From Chitinophaga sp. YR573 (GTDB lineage Bacteria; Bacteroidota; Bacteroidia; Chitinophagales; Chitinophagaceae), in NCBI RefSeq assembly GCF_900110995.1, contig NZ_FOJF01000002.1:1364001-1428000 (forward strand): a stretch of 64,000 bases of DNA, read 5' to 3'. Positions within the stretch are counted from its first letter, which is position 1, and each line of letters starts with the position of its first letter. This document shows, piece after piece, positions 36,350 through 44,247 of the stretch. Made by a program: the position numbers and the translations under genes. The notes beneath the pieces are model-generated. The model was not told the DNA's origin. It did no database searches and saw only the letters and a list, made by a program, of their open reading frames with translations.

Positions 36350-37990
36350 ATGGAAAACACTACACAAAAGGCGGAGAATTCCCTGCCGGCATTGATTCGT
36401 AAGGTATTAGGAAGCCCCCATTCAGAACAGGTGATAAAAGCACAGATTATACAACTGGCTTCACAAAACCTGCACGTTCCCGAAGTATTGACCTCATTGG
36501 TGGAAGTATTGCCGCTTACGAAAGACAAGGAAACGAAAGACAGATTAGTGTTGTTCCTCTCCGGACTGAATACTTCCCGTTTTACCGACCTCAATGCCTT
36601 ATCTGATGCATTACTGGAACTGTTTAAAACAGAGAAAGACCGGAATATCAGAACGTCCTTATTAGCCCGTCTGAAGGATGGATTACATCAGGACCAGCGC
36701 CTGGCTGCTTTCTTCATTTCTCTAAGCGCAGATGAATCCCTGAGTGAACAGGAAAGGATAGTTGTGCAGGATGCTATCAGCTCATTACCCGCCGTTTCAG
36801 AAGAAGTTGCCCTGGCAGCTTTGCTGAAAAACGTAAACTCACCTAACGTATTACAGTTGCAGGCCTTAGAACTGGCAGAGCAATGTACGGTATGGACGGA
36901 AAAGATCGTAGAAGGACTCAAACCTTATCTGGATGTTAAAAATGACCGGGAGATCCGCTTCCGTATTCTTTCCCGTTTGTCAGAGGCAAAACTGCTGAAT
37001 AATGAGTACGCGCCTATGCTCATTAGTATATTACGCACTGATAATGATGCATATGCCCGTGATAAAGCCTTAACAGCTTTAGGCAAGATAAAACCATGGA
37101 ATGCGGATGTCATTACCCAGTTGTTCTGGTCTGCTACTCAGGATGGAGATGAGGTAGTGCGTCAGAACGCATTGAAACTGCAGAATGAATTGCCTGAACT
37201 CAGCAATGAGCAGTTAACGGAACTGGCAGGTTTATTATCTACAGAACGTTCGGCAGGAGTAAGGCTTACGCTGCTGAATATGCTGAAGCCTGTTATGCGC
37301 ATCCGTGAAATAAGGGAAGCTGTGGCTGGTGCTTTCTCTAACAATCCCGGTGTATTTGAGGATACAGAATTCAATACATTAACAGATCTGCTGACCCCTT
37401 ACGCCGGCAGGGATGAATATATCAACAACCAGTTGATCGGCAGTGTCAAAGGCTTACCTAATACGGCACAACGTAAAAAGGTACTGAGTCTGCTTATCAG
37501 TAAGGTAAAAATTGATACCATTCTTGCTCCGGTTCTTTCTCTCTTTGAAAAAGAAAGGGATGAATCTCTCAGGGAAATCCTTTTTAACCAGGTAAAAGCA
37601 TTATCTGTATCCCGTCATCCGGAACTGGTAGATGTATTTTGTACTGAATTAACAGAACCGGGTTCTCCGTTCAGAATAACCTGTGCCGGTATTTTGGCTA
37701 ATGTAGCAGAACTTTACCCACAGGTAGTTACTGCGCTGGAAGATGTTTTATTATACGATAATGACAGGGAACTGGTACGTTTAAGTCTGGATGGTTATCT
37801 GCGCCCCGGAGTAGAGAAAAGATTCGATATACTGTTAGCTGTTGTGAAGAATGAAATGTTAGATACATTATCCAGACAAAAAGCACTGGATGCTATTATG
37901 AAAGGTGCGATAGATGAACATCAACAGGAAGAACTGACAAATGCACTCTCTGGCTTAAAGCCGAATACACTACAAACACGTGGCTCCTAA
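36350..37990 (+). CDS. HEAT-repeat-like protein (546 residues)
   Basis: An all-helical protein made of paired helices of about 35-40 residues, such as 'KDRLVLFLSGLNTSRFTDLN', 'DRNIRTSLLARLKDGLHQDQ', 'DAYARDKALTALGKIKPWNA' and 'DEVVRQNALKLQNELPELSN', consistent with HEAT or armadillo repeats. There is no signal peptide. Function unknown; it likely acts as a protein scaffold. The final codons (LQTRGS and stop) fall inside the palindromic repeat that begins at 37970, so the C-terminus appears to be set by that repeat. Confidence 0.8.
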   Translation: MENTTQKAENSLPALIRKVLGSPHSEQVIKAQIIQLASQNLHVPEVLTSLVEVLPLTKDKETKDRLVLFLSGLNTSRFTDLNALSDALLELFKTEKDRNIRTSLLARLKDGLHQDQRLAAFFISLSADESLSEQERIVVQDAISSLPAVSEEVALAALLKNVNSPNVLQLQALELAEQCTVWTEKIVEGLKPYLDVKNDREIRFRILSRLSEAKLLNNEYAPMLISILRTDNDAYARDKALTALGKIKPWNADVITQLFWSATQDGDEVVRQNALKLQNELPELSNEQLTELAGLLSTERSAGVRLTLLNMLKPVMRIREIREAVAGAFSNNPGVFEDTEFNTLTDLLTPYAGRDEYINNQLIGSVKGLPNTAQRKKVLSLLISKVKIDTILAPVLSLFEKERDESLREILFNQVKALSVSRHPELVDVFCTELTEPGSPFRITCAGILANVAELYPQVVTALEDVLLYDNDRELVRLSLDGYLRPGVEKRFDILLAVVKNEMLDTLSRQKALDAIMKGAIDEHQQEELTNALSGLKPNTLQTRGS

Positions 37991-38053
37991 CGGAGCCTAT
38001 TATGTTTTGTTATAAATACGTAATAGGCTCCGTTAGGAGCCTCGTGTTTGTAG
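37970..38053. repeat. Long inverted repeat with GGCTCC...GGAGCC core
   Basis: Arms of 34 bases (37970-38003 and 38020-38053) match with two mismatches around a 16-base loop. Each arm contains GGCTCCTAACGGAGCC, itself a palindrome, so the unit can fold as nested hairpins. The left arm supplies the end and stop codon of the HEAT-like gene. It may act as a bidirectional terminator between convergent genes. Confidence 0.85.
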
Positions 38054-38076
38054 CAATACATTAAACAACAAAACAC

Positions 38077-38130
38077 AGACTCCGTAGGAGTCCCCTAATA
38101 TTCGCGACTTAGGAGACTCCTACGGAGTCT
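38077..38130. repeat. Second inverted repeat with GACTCCGTAGGAGTC core
   Basis: Arms of 22 bases (38077-38098 and 38109-38130) match with one mismatch around a 10-base loop. The core is a variant of the neighbouring palindromes (GACTCC/GGAGTC in place of GGCTCC/GGAGCC). Confidence 0.85.
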
Positions 38131-38152
38131 ATTAAAGAGAAGATTAATTTTT

Positions 38153-38184
38153 CTACAAACACGGAGCTCCTAACGGAGCTTTTA
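38153..38184. repeat. Half copy of the first repeat with terminator-like tail
   Basis: The 28 bases at 38153-38180 match 37970-37997 in 25 positions (both begin CTACAAACACG). The stem AGCTCC/GGAGCT with loop TAAC is followed by TTTTAT on the plus strand, fitting a terminator. It lies 3 bases past the SDR stop on the opposite strand. Confidence 0.8.
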
Positions 38185-38187
38185 TAT

Positions 38188-38859
38188 TTATTGAACTTTT
38201 TTCGACAGCGTAACAAACTCCTTCACACTCAGGATATGTTTATCACTTCCATATAATGTTACACTCAGCATCGCCAATGCCAGTTCTTTCAAGGTAGAAG
38301 CAGCCCCGGGAAAGAACGTGCGAAGTATAGGGTACATCCAGCTGAGATATTTATAAGCAGGTATCAGATTTTTGGCGCCTTTGGCCGCATGCATATATCC
38401 GGGCCGGAAATTATACACCGCCTTAAAAGGTAATTTCATCAGATCATTCTCTGTTTTACCTTTCACCCTTGCCCACATAGACCTGCCTTTTTCTGTACTA
38501 TCAGTACCCGCACCGGATACATAACAGAAAACCATGTCCTTATTCAACTTACTCAGCGTTTCCGCCACATGCATTGTTAAGGTATAAGTCATTTTGGTAT
38601 ACTCCGGCTCTTTCATACCTATAGAAGAAACACCCAGGCAGAAGTAACAGGCATTATAACCACTTAACTGATTTTCAATAGAGGAGAGATCGAGAAAGTT
38701 GGAGTGTACAATCTCCTTTAACTTAGGATGTACAACACAGGAAGGTCTTCTGCTGACAGACAACACAGCTTCTACATCAGTATTTAACAGGCATTCCTGC
38801 ATAACGCCTTCGCCTACCATACCGGTAGCTCCTGTGATAATTACGCGTATCTTGCTCAT
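38188..38859 (-). CDS. NAD(P)-binding atypical SDR protein, last gene of the kdp operon
   Basis: 223 residues with a Rossmann start 'VIITGATGMVGEGVMQECL', 'YNACYFCLGVSS' and 'MVFCYVSGAGTDSTEKGRSM', placing it among extended or atypical short-chain dehydrogenases (NAD(P)H-binding, TPR1-like family). The classical YxxxK pair is not clear, so it may bind the nucleotide without being a dehydrogenase. It begins 15 bases after the histidine kinase stop, so it seems to be part of the same transcript. A link to potassium is not evident. Confidence 0.85.
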   Translation of the reverse strand: MSKIRVIITGATGMVGEGVMQECLLNTDVEAVLSVSRRPSCVVHPKLKEIVHSNFLDLSSIENQLSGYNACYFCLGVSSIGMKEPEYTKMTYTLTMHVAETLSKLNKDMVFCYVSGAGTDSTEKGRSMWARVKGKTENDLMKLPFKAVYNFRPGYMHAAKGAKNLIPAYKYLSWMYPILRTFFPGAASTLKELALAMLSVTLYGSDKHILSVKEFVTLSKKVQ

Positions 38860-38874
38860 AGAGCCGTAATTTAC

Positions 38875-40566
38875 TTATTGTTTCGGTAAACTGAACCCAA
38901 AAGTACTGCCTTCTCCCAGTTTACTATCCACCCAGATCTGTCCGCCCTGAGCCTCAATAAATTCTCTTGAAATAGAAAGTCCTAATCCGGTCCCCGGTTT
39001 ATCCGTAGATCCCGGCACTTTAAAATACCGGTCAAATATCCTGGGAAGATATTTTTCATCTATCCCTCTGCCATGATCCTGTACAGTAAACCTGATCGTA
39101 TTTTCAAAAATGGAAGTACTTAATAAAATCTCCCCGTCTTCAGGAGAATATTTAATCGCATTGGTTAAGAAATTCGTTAACACCCAGGCTGTTTTCTCCG
39201 GGTCGGTTAATATTTTCTCATGAGAAGAATTGTCTTTCACCAGCAGGGAAATATTCTTTTGCTGCGCTGGTACACTTACGGTATCGATAGCATTAGTGAT
39301 AATAATCCCGGGTGGAACAGGCTGTATCTTCAATTGTATATGCCCAGTTTCTACCTGACTCATATTCAGCAGTTCACTGGTGATCTTTAGCAGCCTGTCG
39401 GAATCATCATTAATACTTTTTATTAATTCTTCCTGCTCTTTATTCACGCCGCCAACACGAGTGTCAGACAACAGTTGTGCACTCATCTTAATAGATGCAA
39501 TAGGTGTTTTTAGTTCATGGGAAATAGTAGCAATGAAGTTTGTTTTCGCTTCATTCAGCTCATGGAAAGGAGTGATGTTACGCAGTACAATTACCTGCCC
39601 GATTACCTTCTCGTTATTATTTACATTAAAGATATCAAGATGGAAATAACTTTCTTTCTGATCAGCATAAATCTTCAGTTCTTTCTCTTTACCATGGTCC
39701 TGCAGCAAGTTGCGCATGAGATCATTATGCAAAGCCACATCAGGCGCATAGTGTCCCATGATCTCCGTTTCCTTTAATCCCAGTAACTTCTCAGCCACTT
39801 TATTCATGAACAACAATTTCCTGTTTTCATCCAGGCCAATAATCCCGTCATTCATCTGGTTAATAATAGTATCTATCCTGCTCTTTTCAAATTTAATTTT
39901 AGCAAGATTACTATGTTCATATTCATCCAGTTTCTGGGCCATAATATTAAATGCCTGTGCTAGGTCTCCGAATTCATCATGCTGAGAAAGATGGATCCTT
40001 TTGGAATAATCTTTATTGACAATAGCTTTGATCCCATCAGACAACGCTTTCACAGGCCCACTGATAATACCCGGGAAATTAACGGCCAGTGTAAACGCTA
40101 CCAGTGTCAGTAATCCAAATATCATCATCAGCCAGTTGCTGAAAGTCTTTGCATTCATCTCCGCTATATTATTCTTACGGAGTATGGCCTGTTGATTCGC
40201 TGTATTGATCAGGTATATTTTCTGCCGTATAAGGGAACGTATAGAGTCATTCCCCGGAGAACGTTTCAGCTGTTCAAACATCTCACGAACGGCTGCTGTT
40301 GCCGCAGCTTCTCCCGGTTCGGTGATATTGGCTTCCTGCTGTTTCAGGTTCTTTTCAAACAATTGTACTCCGGTAGAATCTTCCAGGAATTTATCCAGCA
40401 GTTTCAGCATATTATTGCTGTAAACAAGTGTTTCGTAGTTATCTTCCAGTATCAGGCGGGCATCATTCTTCATTACGTGAATAGACAAAATGCCAAGGAC
40501 CCCGGAGATCAGGATCGCAATAAATAAAAACCCAATGCCTATACTTAACTTCGTTTTGAGGCGCAT
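38875..40566 (-). CDS. PAS-containing sensor histidine kinase of the kdp cluster
   Basis: 563 residues: first membrane helix about 9-30, extracytoplasmic segment, second helix about 145-170, HAMP region ending around 222, a PAS domain (about 230-335, 'QMNDGIIGLDENRKLLFMNK'), HisKA with 'ISHELKTPIASIKMSAQLL' (phospho-accepting His near 350) and a HATPase domain with 'NFLTNAIKYSPEDGEI', 'DHGRGIDEKYLPRIFDRYF' and 'GTGLGLSISREFIE'. It starts one base from the stop of the kinase-less KdpD. It likely supplies the kinase half of the potassium sensor and passes phosphate to the sigma-54 activator upstream. Confidence 0.93.
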   Translation of the reverse strand: MRLKTKLSIGIGFLFIAILISGVLGILSIHVMKNDARLILEDNYETLVYSNNMLKLLDKFLEDSTGVQLFEKNLKQQEANITEPGEAAATAAVREMFEQLKRSPGNDSIRSLIRQKIYLINTANQQAILRKNNIAEMNAKTFSNWLMMIFGLLTLVAFTLAVNFPGIISGPVKALSDGIKAIVNKDYSKRIHLSQHDEFGDLAQAFNIMAQKLDEYEHSNLAKIKFEKSRIDTIINQMNDGIIGLDENRKLLFMNKVAEKLLGLKETEIMGHYAPDVALHNDLMRNLLQDHGKEKELKIYADQKESYFHLDIFNVNNNEKVIGQVIVLRNITPFHELNEAKTNFIATISHELKTPIASIKMSAQLLSDTRVGGVNKEQEELIKSINDDSDRLLKITSELLNMSQVETGHIQLKIQPVPPGIIITNAIDTVSVPAQQKNISLLVKDNSSHEKILTDPEKTAWVLTNFLTNAIKYSPEDGEILLSTSIFENTIRFTVQDHGRGIDEKYLPRIFDRYFKVPGSTDKPGTGLGLSISREFIEAQGGQIWVDSKLGEGSTFGFSLPKQ

Positions 40567-40567
40567 G

Positions 40568-41692
40568 TTATGATAATATTACAATATCGATATCTGATTC
40601 AGACAACTTACCCAGTAATTGTGAAAAGACGGCCGTATGCAAAATAATCCCCGTCAGATTGAGATGAGGTTTACCAATACATATCGTCGTAATGTTTTTT
40701 TCTTCCGCCGAATGTATAATACTTTTAGCAATATTTGTGCTTTTCACTTTGATCACTTCAGCACCAAGTTCAATGGCCAGTTTAAAATTATTGATCAGTT
40801 GACGCTGGGCTGCCAAGCCTATTTTATCCGCATCTTCTTTGGGCGTTTGTACGTACAACAGGTACCATTTGGAATGATAATATGCAGCGAGCCGGGACGT
40901 TTTACGGATCACTTTTTTGGCCGTAGTATGATTGGTACTGATGCAGGCCATAAAACGTTCGTTCCTCAGATGGGCTGTCCCCGGCATAGCAGATTCAATC
41001 TTCCTTTCTACCTGCGATGCTACTTCTTTCAAGGCCAGTTCCCGCAGTTGCAGGATCTTTTCCGCCTGAAAGAAATTCTTCATTGCCACCGCTATTTTAT
41101 CCGGTGTATATATCTTTCCTTCCTTTAAACGTATCACCAGTTCATCTGCGGTAAGGTCTATGTTCACCACTTCATCTGCCTGTTGTAATACACTGTCGGG
41201 GATTCTCTCTGCCACATCTATTCCTGTGATATTCCTGATCTCTTCCTGTAAACTTTCTATATGTTGTATGTTGACCGCACTGATCACATTGATCCCCGCA
41301 TCCAGGATCTCTATCACATCCTGCCAGCGTTTTTCATTCTTGCTGCCTTCTATATTGGTATGCGCCAGTTCATCTATCACAACAATCTCCGGATGCAGGT
41401 TCAGTACTGCCTGCACGTCCAGCTCTTCCAGCGCTTTCCCTTTGTAAAACAACTGCCTTCTGGGAATTACCGGCAGGCCCTCCAGTAACGCATGCGTTTC
41501 GGCCCTGTTATGCGTTTCTATGTAGGCGATCTTTACATCCACCCCATTACGCAACAGTGTATTGGCTTCCTGCAACATTCTGTAGGTCTTGCCAACCCCG
41601 GCGCTCATCCCTATGTACACTTTAAATTTCCCCCGCCTGGATTGCCGGATAAGGTCGAGGAAGTGTTGCACATTGTTTTCTTTTTCAGTCAT
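40568..41692 (-). CDS. kdpD: KdpD sensor N-terminal part (KdpD plus Usp domains, no kinase)
   Basis: 374 residues. The N-terminal KdpD domain has 'FKVYIGMSAGVGKTYRMLQE' with a P-loop at residues 28-36, 'IETHNRAETHALLEGLPVIP' and 'VVIDELAHTNIEGSKNEKRW'. The C-terminal ~140 residues form a universal-stress-protein-like domain ('ISTNHTTAKKVIRKTSRLAAYY'). E. coli KdpD (894 residues) continues with membrane helices and a kinase; here these are absent and the kinase is a separate gene. This short form is known in Bacteroidota. Overlap of 4 bases with the GNAT gene upstream. Confidence 0.92.
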   Translation of the reverse strand: MTEKENNVQHFLDLIRQSRRGKFKVYIGMSAGVGKTYRMLQEANTLLRNGVDVKIAYIETHNRAETHALLEGLPVIPRRQLFYKGKALEELDVQAVLNLHPEIVVIDELAHTNIEGSKNEKRWQDVIEILDAGINVISAVNIQHIESLQEEIRNITGIDVAERIPDSVLQQADEVVNIDLTADELVIRLKEGKIYTPDKIAVAMKNFFQAEKILQLRELALKEVASQVERKIESAMPGTAHLRNERFMACISTNHTTAKKVIRKTSRLAAYYHSKWYLLYVQTPKEDADKIGLAAQRQLINNFKLAIELGAEVIKVKSTNIAKSIIHSAEEKNITTICIGKPHLNLTGIILHTAVFSQLLGKLSESDIDIVILS

Positions 41693-42273
41693 ACAACAGT
41701 GGTATCATGCTTTTCAAAGATATTATATTTAGCAGTTGATTCCTTAGGCGTATACAACATAGCTGTACACATACAGTTTTTAAAGGATTTGCTTTCCAGG
41801 ATATGATAGTTGGGACAGCTTTTGCAGGCGCTCCAGAAGCGCTCTTCATGCGTAATCTCATCATAGGTAACGGGGTCAAAACCTAAGCGGGAATTCATCT
41901 TCATGATCGCCAGTCCCGTGGTAATACTGAAGATCTTAGCTGCAGGATATTTCTTCCTGGATAACTTAAAAATACGTTGTTTGATAGCAGATGCGACACC
42001 ACGTTCCCTGAATGCAGGGTTCACAATCAGTCCTGAATTGGATACAAACTCCCCGTTTGCCCAGATCTCTATATAAGAAAATCCAACCCATGTATTGGCT
42101 GTTGTTACTGCAATCACTGCTTTCCCTTCTCTTATCTTCTCTATGATGGCCGCAGGAGAACGTTTGGCTATACCGGTGCCACGTACTTTAGCAGACGCTT
42201 CCATTTCATCAGTGATGACCTTTGCAAATTGTTCGTCCTCTTCTGTAGCCACTCTGACTATTATATCTTCCAT
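41689..42273 (-). CDS. GNAT family N-acetyltransferase in the kdp operon
   Basis: 194 residues with a GNAT core: 'SGLIVNPAFRERGVASAIKQ' contains the acetyl-CoA loop (RGVASA). The C-terminus carries a cysteine cluster (CKSCPNY and NCMCTAM), which could bind a metal or be redox-active. It sits between the porin gene and kdpD, separated from the porin by a hairpin (42293-42322), and overlaps kdpD by ATGA. Its substrate is unknown; a protein-acetylation control of the pump or sensor is only a guess. Confidence 0.85.
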   Translation of the reverse strand: MEDIIVRVATEEDEQFAKVITDEMEASAKVRGTGIAKRSPAAIIEKIREGKAVIAVTTANTWVGFSYIEIWANGEFVSNSGLIVNPAFRERGVASAIKQRIFKLSRKKYPAAKIFSITTGLAIMKMNSRLGFDPVTYDEITHEERFWSACKSCPNYHILESKSFKNCMCTAMLYTPKESTAKYNIFEKHDTTVV

Positions 42274-42292
42274 TTTATTTAATATTTAAGGT

Positions 42293-42322
42293 AATGGCGA
42301 CTTAATAAATTAAGCCGCCATT
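42293..42322 (-). promoter_or_regulatory. Intra-operon hairpin between porin and GNAT genes
   Basis: AATGGCGACTTAAT (42293-42306) and ATTAAGCCGCCATT (42309-42322) pair over 14 positions; the one mismatch becomes a G-U pair in the minus-strand RNA. It is not followed by a U-run, so it is more likely an RNA-processing or stability element that separates the pump genes from the sensor genes than a strong terminator. Confidence 0.55.
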
Positions 42323-42332
42323 GGTTACACCT

Positions 42333-43670
42333 CTATAACCTGACATTTACAGCAACAATTAATCGGTTTTCTGACTTTCTCAGATCGGGTTTCCATGTAG
42401 GATCGGGGGCATCTGTACTAAAGCCGGTTTGGGAGGTAGTTCCGCCGGGGCCAGCTAAATATGGGATGTTTGTATTGCGATGGTCAAATTCAAATCTGAA
42501 TGTAATATGATCGTTAGGCATGATATCGAATGTAGCCGCTTCCTGTGTCATCTTTAACACTTTACCACTGGCAATAGCAATGTCATAATCATTAGGTATC
42601 TGGCCTGGCGCAGCAGGACTGAAAGATAAATATCCACCAGGGTTAGTCACATAATCACCGCGCAATGTTAACGCCAGTTTATTCTGTTTAAACCATATTC
42701 TGTTGGCCAGTGATGAACCGGTCATATAATTATCTTTTGCCTTAACGCCATCGCCTGATTGAAAACCATAGTGGTTATTCAGACTGAAAGCTGCCTGTGA
42801 AATCCCATTACCACCATTCTTGCTTTTGAAATAACGGTATACTATACTGTTATCATGATGGAAACGATGTATGGATGATAATTTATCTGTACCACTTTTA
42901 CTATCATTACCATAGTAGAAATTAGCTACCAGTTGCAGGTTTTCATTAGGACGATAGTAGTTGGAGTTACCAATGCCGGGATTTTTACTCCAGCTGTTAT
43001 AACTCTGCCATCCATTCAATAACCATAACTCTGTCTTGAATTTTTTAGAAGGATAGAACTGTATCCTTGCTCCCTGGAAATAAAAGGGGGTGAAGTCGCA
43101 GACCATACTACGCTGGTAGCTCCAGTTCTCCTGCAGAACATAACTTTCCAGACCAATATAACTCATAAAGATCCCCATTTCAATATTCAGTCCATAGGCT
43201 ACATTGAAGTGATAACCGGCAGCCGCTTCTCGAACAAATTTCAGGTTACCGGTGCTGGTGTTACGACCTCTTGCCACGGAACCATCAGTTTCCTGTACAA
43301 CGTTGGTCTGACCACCAGTTTGAAGCCATAAGCGGGCTATAATGTTTTTATAATTACTTTCAACACCAATACTCGCCTGATTCAGAGAGAACTCATTACT
43401 GCGGGCAGTAGAGGCAGAGATAGTTTGTGTGTTGTCTTTTGGACGTGCAAAGTTGTAGTTGAAATAACCATCCACCAGTACAGTACCGGTTAAGATCGTT
43501 TCCCCTTTGGGGTCATTCATCACTAAAGGAAAATCTTTCTGTCTGTTTTGTCCGTTGATCCACGTAAGGTCCATTCCATCAAAAGGAACTTTTTTTGTTT
43601 TGGTGCTATCCTGAGCATTCACGTTAATAACATTCAGTGCGATAATGGCACTTAATAAAACTCGTTTCAT
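42333..43670 (-). CDS. Outer-membrane porin-like beta-barrel protein
   Basis: 445 residues with a signal peptide (ending INVNAQ) and a long barrel-like body with alternating aromatic residues ('MSYIGLESYVLQENWSYQRS', 'IWFKQNKLALTLRGDYVTNP'), ending 'RLIVAVNVRL'. Placed directly after kdpC (2 bases), it may provide outer-membrane passage for potassium or another ion under limitation. In my recollection, similar porins often follow kdpABC in Bacteroidota. Substrate not shown. Confidence 0.8.
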   Translation of the reverse strand: MKRVLLSAIIALNVINVNAQDSTKTKKVPFDGMDLTWINGQNRQKDFPLVMNDPKGETILTGTVLVDGYFNYNFARPKDNTQTISASTARSNEFSLNQASIGVESNYKNIIARLWLQTGGQTNVVQETDGSVARGRNTSTGNLKFVREAAAGYHFNVAYGLNIEMGIFMSYIGLESYVLQENWSYQRSMVCDFTPFYFQGARIQFYPSKKFKTELWLLNGWQSYNSWSKNPGIGNSNYYRPNENLQLVANFYYGNDSKSGTDKLSSIHRFHHDNSIVYRYFKSKNGGNGISQAAFSLNNHYGFQSGDGVKAKDNYMTGSSLANRIWFKQNKLALTLRGDYVTNPGGYLSFSPAAPGQIPNDYDIAIASGKVLKMTQEAATFDIMPNDHITFRFEFDHRNTNIPYLAGPGGTTSQTGFSTDAPDPTWKPDLRKSENRLIVAVNVRL

Positions 43671-43672
43671 TT

Positions 43673-44239
43673 CTATTTGTTTAATTTATCCAGGTCGATA
43701 TTGAGCTTCAGTACATTAATCTTTGAGGGGCCGAGTATGCCCGCGAGTGGGCCTTCTGTATGTTTTGCTACTAAGTCCAATAGGGTTTTTTCGTTTAAAC
43801 CTCTTACGTTCGCAATTCTTTTCACTTGTATAACCGCAGCAGCAGGAGAGATGTCCGGGTCCAGACCACTACCGGAAGCGGTGACCATTTCTGAAGGAAT
43901 ATCTTCTTTATGCACGCCAGGGTTATGTACCAGGAACGTATCAATACGTTCCTGTACAGTTTTCAGGTATTCAGGATTGGAAGGGCCTTTATTGGAACCG
44001 GCAGATCCGGCTGCATTATAATCCACAGCGGATGGCCGTCCCCAGAAGTATTTATCTTCAGTGAATTTCTGACCAATATTTTCATAGCCTACTACTTTGC
44101 CATTCACGGTCAATGTTTCACCTTTTCCCTGTCCGGGAGCCAGTCTGGCAATACCTGCAATCAACAAAGGATATAATACAGCACAAAGCAGGATCAGTAA
44201 GGCTGTTAGTTTTATAGAAGGAAGCAAATACTTTTTCAT
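43673..44239 (-). CDS. kdpC: Potassium-transporting ATPase subunit C
   Basis: 188 residues with one N-terminal membrane helix ('IKLTALLILLCAVLYPLLIA') and the KdpC blocks 'KYFWGRPSAVDYNAAGSAGS', 'NPEYLKTVQERIDTF', 'ASGSGLDPDISPAAAVIQVK' and 'LGPSKINVLKLNIDLDKLN'. It assists assembly of KdpFABC and affinity for ATP. Its start is 8 bases past the kdpB stop. Confidence 0.97.
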   Translation of the reverse strand: MKKYLLPSIKLTALLILLCAVLYPLLIAGIARLAPGQGKGETLTVNGKVVGYENIGQKFTEDKYFWGRPSAVDYNAAGSAGSNKGPSNPEYLKTVQERIDTFLVHNPGVHKEDIPSEMVTASGSGLDPDISPAAAVIQVKRIANVRGLNEKTLLDLVAKHTEGPLAGILGPSKINVLKLNIDLDKLNK

Positions 44240-44247
44240 TTCAGATC

